Assembly (NCBI GenBank): GCA_041686915.1
Contig: JAWLDB010000002.1
Location: forward strand, 1-63,365
Direction of reading: 5' to 3'
Origin: JAWLDB01 sp041686915
Lineage (GTDB): Bacteria; Bacillota; UBA994; UBA5500
DNA: 63,365 nucleotides
A program made the translations under genes and the position numbers. Below, in pieces: positions 50,677 through 58,886 of this stretch. The first letter of the stretch is position 1; each line of letters opens with the position of its first letter. The notes beneath the pieces were generated by a model. It was not told where the DNA came from. It searched no databases and was given only the letters and a program-made list of their open reading frames with translations.

Positions 50677-51762
50677 TTACTTAGCGCTTAGATATCCCTC
50701 TGCCTTGAGCAGCTCTGCCATTAAGACTGCACCGCCGGCAGCGCCGCGCAGTGTGTTGTGTGACAGGCAGACGAACTTGTAATCAAAGATACTGTCTTCC
50801 CGCAGTCTGCCTACGGTGATACCCATGCCACCTTGGAAGTCTCGATCCAGGCCGGTCTGGGGCCGGCCCTCGTCATGGAAGTACCTGATGAAAGGCTGAG
50901 GAGCACTGGGTAGCTCCAAACGTTGTGGCTTCCCTTTAAAGCTCTCCCACCGGGTCAGTATTTCCTCGATGGATGGCTTCTTCTCAAAGCTCACAAAGGT
51001 AGCAGCCATATGGCCATCACTAACAGGCACTCGAATGCACTGTGTGGTAATCAGAGGGAACTGAGCTTTGACGATTTTGTCCCCCACAATGCGACCCCAG
51101 ATTCTGAGCGGCTCTTGCTCGCTCTTCTCCTCTTCACCAGGAATTAGCGGAATAACGTTATCGACCATCTCGGGCCAACTGGCAAAGGTCTTGCCTGCGC
51201 CCGAAATCGCCTGGTAAGTGCAGGCCAGTACCTGCTTCGGGTGAAACTCCATTAGTGGATGCAATGCAGGAACGTAGCTTTGAATGGAACAGTTAGGCTT
51301 GACTGCAATGAAGCCCCTCTTGGTGCCAAGCCTCTTCTGCTGCACTGGAATGATGTCCAGATGGGCGTGGTTGATCTCCGGAATTAACGCGGGGACGTCA
51401 GGGGTCCAGCGATGCGCGGAGTTGTTAGAAACTACAGGAGTCTCCGTTTTTGCATACGCCTCTTCCAGGGCTCTAATCTGCTCCTTCTTCATGTCGACAG
51501 CACAAAAGACAAAGTCTACGCCACCGGCAACCTGATCCACATTGCCTGCATCCTGCACTATCAGGGATGAGATGGACGTGGGAACCTGCACCTCAAACGC
51601 CCACCGTCCATCGACCGCCTCTTCGTATGTTTTGCCCGCCGAGCGACTGCTGGCAGCAACCGCAACCACCTGAAACCATGGGTGGTCTGACAGTAAAGAG
51701 ATGAACCTCTGGCCCACCATACCGGTGGCACCGATGACACCAACTCTTAACTTGCTTGACAA
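50677..51762 (-). CDS. asd: Aspartate-semialdehyde dehydrogenase (archaeal/fungal-type)
   Basis: A 361-residue NADP enzyme reducing aspartyl phosphate to the semialdehyde for lysine/diaminopimelate, threonine and methionine synthesis. The Rossmann loop GVIGATGMVGQRF, SNNSAHR, the catalytic-Cys segment KPNCSIQ and the catalytic-His region VSDGHMAA are visible. The long form with NCSIQ places it in the archaeal/fungal-type subgroup. TTG 51762 follows AGGAGGTGA at good distance; longer starts have no ribosome site. The gene stands alone, with its own terminator. Confidence 0.94.
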   Translation of the reverse strand: MSSKLRVGVIGATGMVGQRFISLLSDHPWFQVVAVAASSRSAGKTYEEAVDGRWAFEVQVPTSISSLIVQDAGNVDQVAGGVDFVFCAVDMKKEQIRALEEAYAKTETPVVSNNSAHRWTPDVPALIPEINHAHLDIIPVQQKRLGTKRGFIAVKPNCSIQSYVPALHPLMEFHPKQVLACTYQAISGAGKTFASWPEMVDNVIPLIPGEEEKSEQEPLRIWGRIVGDKIVKAQFPLITTQCIRVPVSDGHMAATFVSFEKKPSIEEILTRWESFKGKPQRLELPSAPQPFIRYFHDEGRPQTGLDRDFQGGMGITVGRLREDSIFDYKFVCLSHNTLRGAAGGAVLMAELLKAEGYLSAK

Positions 51763-51811
51763 ATATGTCACCTCCTGATGAAATGCACACCATTTCCTTC
51801 TTGTATATCTA

Positions 51812-51840
51812 TTCAAGCTAGACGCCAATGTTGTTATACT
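51812..51840 (+). promoter_or_regulatory. Candidate promoter of the OsmC gene
   Basis: TTCAAG (51812-51817), 17-base spacer, TATACT (51835-51840), in the divergent gap with asd. Confidence 0.45.
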
Positions 51841-51915
51841 TGCAGTGTTTCGGCAAGGTATTAACGGCGACTAGTAGAACTATTATATGAGCCCAATAAG
51901 AGAGGATGAACTGCG

Positions 51916-52284
51916 ATGTCTACTATGGAGATTATTGTCGGGAATGGTAAAGCCGATGCTCACTGCAAGGGATTGATAATTGAGACGGGCGCTGGCGCCC
52001 CGTCACCTTATGACCTGTTCCTGGCTTCCCTAGGCACCTGTGCCGGTTTGACAGCCGTTGGCTATTGCCAAGAGAAGGGCTTGTCGACAGATGGAATGAA
52101 AATCCTGATGGACGTAGATCGTGACCCAGACAGCCGCTTAGCGAGCAAGGTTAAAATGCAGTTGATGCTGCCGGCAGGTTTCCCCGAAGGGGAGAAAGCT
52201 GGCCTGGTCGAGGCAGCCGGGCACTGTTTCGTCAAACGCCACTTGGAGACGCCACCAGAGTTTGAAATGACTATTATTGAATAG
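51916..52284 (+). CDS. OsmC-family protein
   Basis: A 122-residue OsmC/YhfA-like protein. The two cysteines of the family are in LGTCAGLTAVGYCQEKG and AAGHCFVKRHL, and the usual GAPSPYDLFLASLG block is present. The canonical family reduces organic hydroperoxides as a dimer; YhfA-like members with unknown substrates are equally likely at this length. GAGAGGATGAACTGCG precedes the ATG. It is a single gene between a promoter and a terminator. Confidence 0.9.
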   Translation: MSTMEIIVGNGKADAHCKGLIIETGAGAPSPYDLFLASLGTCAGLTAVGYCQEKGLSTDGMKILMDVDRDPDSRLASKVKMQLMLPAGFPEGEKAGLVEAAGHCFVKRHLETPPEFEMTIIE

Positions 52285-52290
52285 GAATCA

Positions 52291-52323
52291 AGAGAGGAGC
52301 CTTCCGGGCTCCTCTTGTTTTTA
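52291..52323 (+). terminator. Terminator of the OsmC gene
   Basis: AGAGGAGCC/GGCTCCTCT with a short loop and a T-run. Confidence 0.9.
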
Positions 52324-52489
52324 TTGGAGTCGTGGCTTTAGGCTGTTTATTCTGCTGCGATCATCGTCTGCATGCTCCTAATCAACTCAGCTTCCATGAC
52401 CGCCTGCCCCTTCAAAGGGAAGCAGTCCGCTACTGCCAGTCTATCAAGATTTACAGTATCTGTATAGATTTGTGGCCCGTAAGAAAACG

Positions 52490-52514
52490 GGTCCCACTCA
52501 AACGTTGGGACCCA
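52490..52514 (-). terminator. Terminator of patB
   Basis: GGGTCCCA/TGGGACCC with a 9-base loop; on the minus strand it lies 7 bases after the stop. 52324-52489 holds nothing I recognise. Confidence 0.75.
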
Positions 52515-52520
52515 TTCATT

Positions 52521-53714
52521 TTACAGCGAGTTGACAGCCTGCTCAAGGCGCCTCAGAGCTTCTTCCACTACACTCCGCGGGCAGGCCAGATTGAAACGTT
52601 GGAAGCCTTCTCCCCCAGGACCAAAAGCGAAGCCATCATCCAATGCAAGACGAGCCTGTTCACGCATAAACTTCTGCAACTCACCTGTGCTCATGCCCAA
52701 GGCGCGCATATCGACCCATGCCAGGTAGGTACCTTCAGATTCTATTACTTTAAGGCGGGGAACATGAGTGCGAACATAGTCATAGAAGTAGGTGCGATTG
52801 GCGTTCAGATACTCAACCAACTGCTCCAGGTATTCCTCACCATCACGCAGGGCTGCTTCTGTGGCAACCAGGCCGAAGATATTGCCGCTGTTGTGACCAG
52901 CGCGCAGATGGATATACTGCTTGCGCCAGGCGTCATTGGGAATGATCACGAAAGAAGTCGCCAGTCCGGCCAGGTTGAAGGTCTTGCTAGCCGACAGGAA
53001 AGTTATGGTATGCTGCTCAATTTCCTGGGAAATACTCGACGTTGCCGTGTGCTTGACACCCTTCGCCAGCAAATCACAGTGAATCTCATCAGAAATGATC
53101 ATGCAGTCATGCTTGATACAGATTTGAGAAAGGCGAGTCAACTCCTCTTTGGTCCAGACTCTTCCTACGGGGTTATGCGGGCTACAGAGGATTAGGGCCT
53201 TAATGCGCGGCACCCGGACCGGGAATGATGTGCTGCCTTCAAACAGCCTTTCCAGTCCTTCGAAGTCCATCTCATAACGTCCATTTACCAGCTTAAGAGG
53301 GTTGTGCACTATCTGGCAGCCGTTGTGTTTGATGGCGGTATAGAAAGGATAATAGACGGGAGGCTGGACTATCACCTCATCGCCAGGATGAGTAAAGGCT
53401 TCAATTGCAGAGTAGAGGCCATTCACTACACCTGCATTGAATACTATCCACTCCTTCTTAATCTTCCACCCATAACGGTCGTCTACCCAGTTGACGATCG
53501 CATCGTAGAGCGAAGCCGGCGGGAATGTGTACCCGTACACCGGGTGTTCAGCCCGTTCCTTAATGGCGTCAACTACAGGCTGCGGAACCGGGAGATCCAT
53601 ATCCGCCACCCACATATCCAGCACGTCTTCCCTGCCAAACATGATAGCATTCATGTCATGCTTGGTACTGTTGGTATTCTTCCTCTCGATTGACCGATCA
53701 AAGTTGTACTTCAC
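52521..53714 (-). CDS. patB: PatB/MalY-type cystathionine beta-lyase
   Basis: A 397-residue fold-type I PLP enzyme of the MalY/PatB group, which cleaves C-S bonds of cystathionine and cysteine conjugates. Seen: MWVADMDLPVPQPVVDAI, YGYTFPP, SPHNPVGRVWTKEEL, ISDEIHCDL and the PLP lysine in SASKTFNLAGL. GTG 53714 is chosen from AAGGAGGT placed 6-7 bases upstream. It probably serves methionine synthesis or sulfur recovery. It is divergent from the iron-sulfur operon. Confidence 0.92.
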   Translation of the reverse strand: MKYNFDRSIERKNTNSTKHDMNAIMFGREDVLDMWVADMDLPVPQPVVDAIKERAEHPVYGYTFPPASLYDAIVNWVDDRYGWKIKKEWIVFNAGVVNGLYSAIEAFTHPGDEVIVQPPVYYPFYTAIKHNGCQIVHNPLKLVNGRYEMDFEGLERLFEGSTSFPVRVPRIKALILCSPHNPVGRVWTKEELTRLSQICIKHDCMIISDEIHCDLLAKGVKHTATSSISQEIEQHTITFLSASKTFNLAGLATSFVIIPNDAWRKQYIHLRAGHNSGNIFGLVATEAALRDGEEYLEQLVEYLNANRTYFYDYVRTHVPRLKVIESEGTYLAWVDMRALGMSTGELQKFMREQARLALDDGFAFGPGGEGFQRFNLACPRSVVEEALRRLEQAVNSL

Positions 53715-53853
53715 ACTCTTACCTCCTTGCCGTAGCAAATCCTTAGCTTAATTGTAGCACAATTCACTATTATTCACCGGCTGAATTAAACTTGCTGCCT
53801 TAGAACCACCCCTACACTGCTGCGATAGAGCAAGATCCTACGAAATCTGTTTT

Positions 53854-53906
53854 GGGCATTTGACAATATTGGGCTGTAGGCATTATAATTAATTGGGCAT
53901 ATGACC
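53854..53906 (+). promoter_or_regulatory. SigA promoter flanked by GGGCATwTGAC repeats
   Basis: TTGACA (53860-53865), 18-base spacer and TATAAT (53884-53889) precede the iron-sulfur operon. GGGCATTTGACA (53854-53865) and GGGCATATGACC (53895-53906) are direct repeats spaced 41 bases apart. The second is nearly self-complementary around CATATG. They bracket the promoter and are candidate operator half-sites. Confidence 0.65.
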
Positions 53907-53948
53907 AAAACGATTTAGCTACGTACATAATGGAAGGGGTTGTTAACA

Positions 53949-54332
53949 GTGCGAGTATGTGTCTCCAGCACAGGACCTAATGCAGCAGCCAAAGTGGACA
54001 GCCGCTTTGGCAGAGCCCCCTATTTGGTATTCTTTGACACCGAAGAACAGACTTACGATTTCATGGAGAACCCGGGACTAGGCTCGGCTCACGGAGCGGG
54101 CATTGCAGCTGCGCAAGAGGTCGTCAACCAAAAGGCCGAAGTGCTCGTTACAGGGAATCTAGGCCCGAACGCCAAGGCAGTGCTCGACGCAGCAGGAATT
54201 GCTGTCTATCAGACTGATGGGCGTACCGTGAGTGACGAACTCACAGCGTATAAAAAAGGAGAGCTATTACCCCTTGACAGGGTGTCTGCTCCCCATACAG
54301 GACTTGGCCAGCAGCAACGGAGAGCACGGTAA
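53949..54332 (+). CDS. NifX/NifB-type dinitrogenase iron-molybdenum cofactor-binding protein
   Basis: A 127-residue protein of the ribonuclease-H-like cofactor-binding fold. Typical blocks are KVDSRFGRAPYLVFFD, ENPGLGSAHGAGIAAAQ, and VLVTGNLGPNAKAVLDAAGIAVY. GTG 53949 is 8 bases after GAAGGGGT. It leads a four-gene operon with two MinD-like ATPases and a second copy of the fold at 56018-56377. This arrangement resembles the Orp (orange protein) loci of sulfate reducers. It probably carries or delivers a metal-sulfur cluster; nitrogenase genes are absent. Confidence 0.9.
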   Translation: MRVCVSSTGPNAAAKVDSRFGRAPYLVFFDTEEQTYDFMENPGLGSAHGAGIAAAQEVVNQKAEVLVTGNLGPNAKAVLDAAGIAVYQTDGRTVSDELTAYKKGELLPLDRVSAPHTGLGQQQRRAR

Positions 54333-54337
54333 ACACT

Positions 54338-55168
54338 ATGGAGGTTGCCGTACTAAGTGGTAAAGGCGGGACTGGTAAGACGACAGTCGCTACTAACCTG
54401 GCCCGGATGCTCGGATGGAACTATGCAGACTGTGACGTAGAAGAGCCAAATGGTTTCCTTTTTCTGAAGCCCGAGATTACGCTTAGCGAGACAGTGACGG
54501 TGAAATCACCACAGATAGATGGCAGTCTGTGCGTTTCTTGCCAGCGATGCGTGCAATCCTGCCAGTTTAATGCACTGGCCTATGCCGGACAGCGAATTAT
54601 GCTATTCTCCAAGCTCTGTCACGGCTGCGGGGCATGCATGTACTCCTGCCAGACAGGCGCCATCAAGGAGGTGCCTCGCCCTGTAGGTCATGTTGATATC
54701 GGAAGCAGCGCGGGCCTGCGTTTGGTGCAAGGCGTCCTGGACATCGGTGAACCGATGGCAGGACCGGTCATCTCAAAGGTAAAACAAATGCTTAACGAAG
54801 GAGATTGGCTGGTAGATTGTTCGCCTGGCAGCTCGTGCAATGTTGTAAAAGCGATTGACGGCGCAGATTTTGCCCTGTTGGTGACGGAACCCACTCCCTT
54901 TGGCCTGCACGACCTGGATATAGCCGCACGGCTGGCTGAACAGATGGGCATTCCTCATGCAGTGATTATCAACCGGTCAGATAGCATGGATGGAATAATC
55001 CACAGGTACTGCCAAGACAATGACATATCGGTCGTAGGGTCCATCCCCTTCAGTCGGAAGGCAGCTTTGCTCTACTCACAGGGCAATATGCTGTTGGATG
55101 ACAGCGAGTATGCAGCTGTGTTCGAACGACTGGGAAGCGCCCTGAAGGAGGCCATAAAATGCAGCTAG
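54338..55168 (+). CDS. MinD/Mrp-like ATPase with two [4Fe-4S] ferredoxin clusters (first copy)
   Basis: A 276-residue P-loop ATPase with a deviant Walker A (SGKGGTGKTT, residues 7-16). A ferredoxin insert carries C65-C68-C71-C75 and C94-C97-C100-C104 (CxxCxxCxxxC twice), followed by LVDCSPGSSC and NRSD blocks. The family couples ATP hydrolysis to iron-sulfur or metal-cluster handling. It starts 5 bases after the NifX-like gene and overlaps the second copy by 10 bases. Compared with the second copy, the Walker B-like segment reads LVDCSPGSSCNVV. Confidence 0.94.
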   Translation: MEVAVLSGKGGTGKTTVATNLARMLGWNYADCDVEEPNGFLFLKPEITLSETVTVKSPQIDGSLCVSCQRCVQSCQFNALAYAGQRIMLFSKLCHGCGACMYSCQTGAIKEVPRPVGHVDIGSSAGLRLVQGVLDIGEPMAGPVISKVKQMLNEGDWLVDCSPGSSCNVVKAIDGADFALLVTEPTPFGLHDLDIAARLAEQMGIPHAVIINRSDSMDGIIHRYCQDNDISVVGSIPFSRKAALLYSQGNMLLDDSEYAAVFERLGSALKEAIKCS

Positions 55169-56040
55169 TTATCATCAGCGGAAAAGGCGGTACCGGCAAA
55201 ACGACGATTGCCGCGGCGTTCTCTTGGCTGGCTGGTACCAGCATTAAGGCTGATTGCGACGTTGATGCAGCCAATCTGCACCTGCTGCTCGGCGGCAAGG
55301 ACCAGACGGCAACGCCCTTTATCGGCGCCAAGGTTGCCCAGGTCAATAACGAGCTATGCACTGAGTGCGACCGATGCACGATGGCCTGCCGATATAACGC
55401 GATTTCCGGACATGTCATCGATGAACTAAGATGCGAAGGCTGTGGAGCATGTGCAGTTGTCTGCCCCGTACAGGCGATCAGCCTGGTTGATCAGGTGACT
55501 GGAAGCACTATTATCACCAGCACTGACAAGGGTTTACTCTCTCGCGCTGAGATGGAGATAGGTGCTGAGGGATCGGGTAAGCTGGTGACTGAGGTAAGAA
55601 AGAACGTCCACCTTCATCGTACTGGTGACCAAATGGTAATCCTGGACGGTTCTCCCGGTGTTGGCTGCACAGTGATGGCCTCACTAACTGGTGTCGACGT
55701 AGCCCTGATTGTGGGTGAACCGACAGTTTCAGGCATAGCTGATTTCAAACGAGTGGCCGATCTGGCAGAACAACTCGGAGTACCCACCCTCGTCTGCGTC
55801 AACAAGTACGATTTGAACCCCGACCTGAGTGAGCAGTTGCATTCACACTGTGTTCAGCGGAATATCCCCCTGGTGGGCAGGATACCTTTTGACCCGCTGG
55901 TTAATAGGGCTCTACACGAGCTGCAGCCAATCGTGGCTTACCCTGCCTCCCCAGCTGCCAAGGAAATAGTTGCAATGTGGGAGAAAATAATCGGTCTAGT
56001 TAAGGAGGAAGCGCTAGATGAAAATTGCAGTAGCAAGTGA
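55159..56040 (+). CDS. MinD/Mrp-like ATPase with two [4Fe-4S] ferredoxin clusters (second copy)
   Basis: A 293-residue paralogue of the preceding protein: SGKGGTGKTT at residues 7-16, ferredoxin insert with NNELCTECDRCTMAC and LRCEGCGACAVVC, then LDGSPGVGCTVMAS. The two ATPases probably act as a heterodimer, as inferred from tight linkage and family precedent. The ATG overlaps the stop of the first copy, and its end overlaps the next gene by 23 bases. A conserved GEPTVSGIADFKRV segment corresponds to the other copy's EPTPFGLHDLDIA. Confidence 0.94.
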   Translation: MQLVIISGKGGTGKTTIAAAFSWLAGTSIKADCDVDAANLHLLLGGKDQTATPFIGAKVAQVNNELCTECDRCTMACRYNAISGHVIDELRCEGCGACAVVCPVQAISLVDQVTGSTIITSTDKGLLSRAEMEIGAEGSGKLVTEVRKNVHLHRTGDQMVILDGSPGVGCTVMASLTGVDVALIVGEPTVSGIADFKRVADLAEQLGVPTLVCVNKYDLNPDLSEQLHSHCVQRNIPLVGRIPFDPLVNRALHELQPIVAYPASPAAKEIVAMWEKIIGLVKEEALDENCSSK

Positions 56041-56377
56041 CGGTGTGCATGTGTCATCACACTTTGGCCATTGCGAGGGCTGGAAAACCTGGGAACTTAA
56101 AGACGGCAAGCTGGGTAGCCCAAGTTTTTTGGAAAACCCAGGCCACCAGAGGGGCTTTTTGCCCAAGTATCTGGCGGAGCATGGGGTGCGCGTCATTATC
56201 GCCGGTGGCATGGGTGCTAACGCCCAACAGTTATTCAGACAACACGGCGTGCAGATTGTAACGGGTGCTACAGGTTTGGTAGAAGATGCAGCCCAAGAGT
56301 TCGCTGCAGGCCAGCTCAAATCCGAGGATGTTGTCTGTAACGAGCATGCTCACGCAGGGGAGTGCCATCAAGAATAA
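56018..56377 (+). CDS. NifX-type cofactor-binding protein with His/Cys-rich tail
   Basis: A 119-residue protein of the same fold as the operon's first gene. Blocks are SDGVHVSSHFGHCEGW, ENPGHQRGFLPKYLAEHGV and IIAGGMGANAQQLF. The C terminus NEHAHAGECHQE is His/Cys-rich and, with HFGHC, may bind a metal. It overlaps the upstream ATPase gene by 23 bases and closes the operon at a strong terminator. Confidence 0.92.
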   Translation: MKIAVASDGVHVSSHFGHCEGWKTWELKDGKLGSPSFLENPGHQRGFLPKYLAEHGVRVIIAGGMGANAQQLFRQHGVQIVTGATGLVEDAAQEFAAGQLKSEDVVCNEHAHAGECHQE

Positions 56378-56389
56378 CGCTTAATGAAA

Positions 56390-56417
56390 CAAATCCCCGG
56401 CGTTTGCCGGGGATTTG
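56390..56417. terminator. Terminator between the iron-sulfur operon and the MATE gene
   Basis: A 12-bp stem CAAATCCCCGGC/GCCGGGGATTTG with a 4-base loop, usable from both strands. Confidence 0.9.
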
Positions 56418-56424
56418 ACTTCTT

Positions 56425-57801
56425 TTATACCTTGACCGTCTTCCACTTGCCTCTCTTAACCCAATAGGCTAAGAGGCCTCCGCGTACAAGCCAATCGATA
56501 AGAACTGCCAGGTATGCGCTCCATAGGCCCCAACGGAGGACAATTACAAACAAATATGAGAGACCTAGGCGCAAAACTACGTTACCGACCAAGCCTATCC
56601 CGAGTACTGCTCTGGTGTCACCTGATCCACGCAGAATGCCACTAGTAACAAAGCCGACTGCTTGTGGCACCTGCGCCAGGCCAACAATCCGCAGCACCGC
56701 CTTCGCAGGTTCTATCACGGTCGGATCCGCTGTGAAGATGCGGATGAACAAAGTCGGCACTAGCACGAAGAGCAGGCCCATCGTTCCCATGAACAAAGAA
56801 CAAAGTCGCACAGCTCCCCAGCCGCTCCGTTCAGCCTCTTCGGGCTGTTTGGCACCGAGATTCTGCCCCACCAGGGTGGAGGCTGCCACCGCAAAGCCGA
56901 TACTGGGCATAAAGGATATCTGCTCCACATTACCACTCAGGGTAGAAATGGCTACAGCGGTGGTTCCGAGAGTAGCCAGTATCTTGAGGTGCAACATCAT
57001 ACTAATAGACTGTACGAACCGCTCGAGCGCAGCTGGAATACCGATCTTGAACAGCCTGGTGATCATGTCCCAATCAAGCGTAGCGAAGTCCCGCCAGTTG
57101 AGATGCAGACCACCCTTGCCGCGCAGCAGGGCCATAAACATGATCCCGGCAGCAACTACGCGGGAGAAACTGGTGGCGATGGCAGCACCCAATACCCCCA
57201 GGGCAGGGAAACCAAACATTCCAAAGATCAGTACATAGTTACCGACCACGTTCACAACGTTGGAGATTGCGCCGGCATAGAATGGAGTTTTGGTATCGCC
57301 TGAAGCTCGCAGTGCGGAGGTCATAATCGTCGCGAGCATCAGGAAAAAGAGACCAGGGCTAAAACCTCTGAGATAGGTTGTCCCTAAGCCCACTACATCA
57401 GCCTCTGCACCCATGAACACCGTGATTTGACGCGCAGCAAGATATCCGAAAGCTGCTAAAGCAAGAGCCAATACCGACGTTGTGAGCAAGGATTGTTCCG
57501 CAGCTCTTGTGGCCTTCGCCCTGTCCCCAGCACCTATGAACCTGGCAACCAGCGCCGTGGTAGCTACCCCTAAACCCAGGAAGATAGCTTGTCCCACAAA
57601 GAGAGGCCGGAAGCTCAAGCCCACAGCCGCAATGGATGCCTTGCCCAGACGCCCCACCATAGCCATATCTACAATCTGAGCCAAGGTCTGCAGCATCATC
57701 TCGGCCATCACAGGCCAGGCCAGTAGCAGTATTGTGTTGGTCAACGACTTGTTCGTTCTAAGCAGGCTCTGTTCACGCCTGCTGATAGCTTGCTCCGCCA
57801 T
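56425..57801 (-). CDS. MATE-family multidrug exporter
   Basis: A 458-residue transporter with about twelve hydrophobic segments in two related halves. It starts with LTNTILLLAWPVMAEMMLQTL and DMAMVGRLGKASIAAVGLS, typical of the family; the central and C-terminal halves repeat PAALERFVQSI and RGSGDTRAVLGIGLVGNV. Efflux of cationic compounds in exchange for Na+ or H+ is the family role; the substrate is unknown. The gene is transcribed alone towards the iron-sulfur operon terminator. Confidence 0.93.
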   Translation of the reverse strand: MAEQAISRREQSLLRTNKSLTNTILLLAWPVMAEMMLQTLAQIVDMAMVGRLGKASIAAVGLSFRPLFVGQAIFLGLGVATTALVARFIGAGDRAKATRAAEQSLLTTSVLALALAAFGYLAARQITVFMGAEADVVGLGTTYLRGFSPGLFFLMLATIMTSALRASGDTKTPFYAGAISNVVNVVGNYVLIFGMFGFPALGVLGAAIATSFSRVVAAGIMFMALLRGKGGLHLNWRDFATLDWDMITRLFKIGIPAALERFVQSISMMLHLKILATLGTTAVAISTLSGNVEQISFMPSIGFAVAASTLVGQNLGAKQPEEAERSGWGAVRLCSLFMGTMGLLFVLVPTLFIRIFTADPTVIEPAKAVLRIVGLAQVPQAVGFVTSGILRGSGDTRAVLGIGLVGNVVLRLGLSYLFVIVLRWGLWSAYLAVLIDWLVRGGLLAYWVKRGKWKTVKV

Positions 57802-57920
57802 CTTCTTCCCCCTGCAATCATTTAATAGATGAAACTATTGTAGCACACCAATCTGCCGTTGAGGTCTAAACATCCGAAGATGCCATTCCAACGTATCAAA
57901 TCAATACGAACGGAGTACAC

Positions 57921-57951
57921 AAAAAAGGCAGGATCCCGTATCCTGCCTTTT
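57921..57951 (-). terminator. Terminator of the MntR-like regulator gene
   Basis: AAAAGGCAGGAT/ATCCTGCCTTTT with a 5-base loop and a T-run on the minus strand. Confidence 0.92.
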
Positions 57952-57982
57952 CTGATTCTAACTTGCCTATGTGCAATTGCCA

Positions 57983-58489
57983 TCACTGCTCCTCATTAGC
58001 TGCACCTGTATCGCCACTCTGTGCCCTAAAATCCTCAAACTGCTGTAACACCTCAGGATAAGCAGCGTGGAAGCTATTCAGCATCTCCAGCAGCCTTACT
58101 GTCTTGCGACTAAGATGATGCTCAATCAGCTCCGCGTCCACAAATAGACCATCACCTACACCGAGGTTCTTGAGAAACAGCTCCACGGTCTCATGCCTTG
58201 CCAATAGATAGCTACCTGTACCCCGGCCCCTTTCCGTAAGCTGGATAATACCGTATTTGTGGTTTTTTACAAACCCCAAGTCACTCAGCTTCCGGATGAC
58301 CCTCGACACGGACGGCGCCTGTACGTTTAACTCGTCCGCCAGATTGTTCACCCGCGTATAACCCTCTTCCAAGCAGAGGCGATAGATCATCTCCAAGTAG
58401 TCTTCCATACTCGGGGTGAGCGCCTTACTGCCCTGCTTCAGCATCTGATATCCCCGGACCGTTCTAAACTCCTTGCCGTTCTTCGGCAT
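57983..58489 (-). CDS. DtxR/MntR-family metal-dependent transcriptional regulator
   Basis: A 168-residue regulator without the C-terminal SH3 domain, as in MntR. A winged helix (RVNNLADELNVQAPSVSRVIRKL) is followed by the metal-binding dimer domain. Residues matching the MntR ligands are all seen: D and E in SMEDYLEMIY, H in ARHETVELF, and E, E and H in AELIEHHLS. ATG 58489 follows GAAGGGTG. It is divergent from feoAB, whose control region holds a GGTAAG(N7)CTTACC palindrome. Iron or manganese sensing cannot be separated by sequence alone. Confidence 0.92.
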   Translation of the reverse strand: MPKNGKEFRTVRGYQMLKQGSKALTPSMEDYLEMIYRLCLEEGYTRVNNLADELNVQAPSVSRVIRKLSDLGFVKNHKYGIIQLTERGRGTGSYLLARHETVELFLKNLGVGDGLFVDAELIEHHLSRKTVRLLEMLNSFHAAYPEVLQQFEDFRAQSGDTGAANEEQ

Positions 58490-58558
58490 AAGCTCACCCT
58501 TCTCTCCAGAGTTTTTTACCCGCGAGTAACACATCTACTCTCCGCACCATATATTGCT

Positions 58559-58577
58559 GGTAAGAAAAAGACTTACC
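58559..58577. promoter_or_regulatory. Palindromic operator candidate between the MntR-like gene and feoA
   Basis: GGTAAG (58559-58564) and CTTACC (58572-58577) are perfect inverted arms with a 7-base AT-rich centre, in the divergent region. A second inverted pair, CTGCT...AGCAG around AACT-TATG-AGTT (58581-58604), follows. Either suits a DtxR-family dimer. Confidence 0.5.
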
Positions 58578-58632
58578 CACTGCTAACTTATGAGTTTAAG
58601 CAGTGAAGATAGCACTGAAAGGGGGGTTATCA

Positions 58633-58869
58633 GTGAATAAGACTGTACTGCCACTGCATGAACTACCCATGGGCAAGTGCGGCAAGGTCACAGAATTGCT
58701 GGCCAAAGACAGGGCCAGGCGCCGGATGCTTGACCTTGGCTTGATAGAAGACACCACCGTCGAGGCGCTGCGTAAGAGCCCGTCGGGAGACCCAGTCGCT
58801 TATGAAATACGGGGAGCTGTGATTGCTCTTCGTTCTGAAGAGGCCTGCAATATCCTGGTCGAAATGTGA
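58633..58869 (+). CDS. feoA: Ferrous iron transport protein FeoA
   Basis: A 78-residue SH3-like protein: LPMGKCGKVTELL, RRRMLDLGLIEDTTVEAL and YEIRGAVIALRSEEA are the family blocks. It supports FeoB in ferrous iron uptake. GTG 58633 is 6 bases after GGGGGG. The FeoA stop lies 17 bases before the FeoB start. Confidence 0.95.
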   Translation: MNKTVLPLHELPMGKCGKVTELLAKDRARRRMLDLGLIEDTTVEALRKSPSGDPVAYEIRGAVIALRSEEACNILVEM

Positions 58870-58886
58870 GATTGTTAGGAGAGGAG

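Noticed and set aside
52332..53195. 287-codon plus-strand open frame opposite patB
   Set aside because: It lies almost wholly antisense to the clearly recognisable PatB gene, starts without a ribosome site and has no family resemblance.
53949..56377. Nitrogenase cofactor biosynthesis cluster
   Set aside because: No nifB, nifE, nifN, nifH or nifDK genes are nearby; the NifX fold is widespread outside nitrogen fixation.
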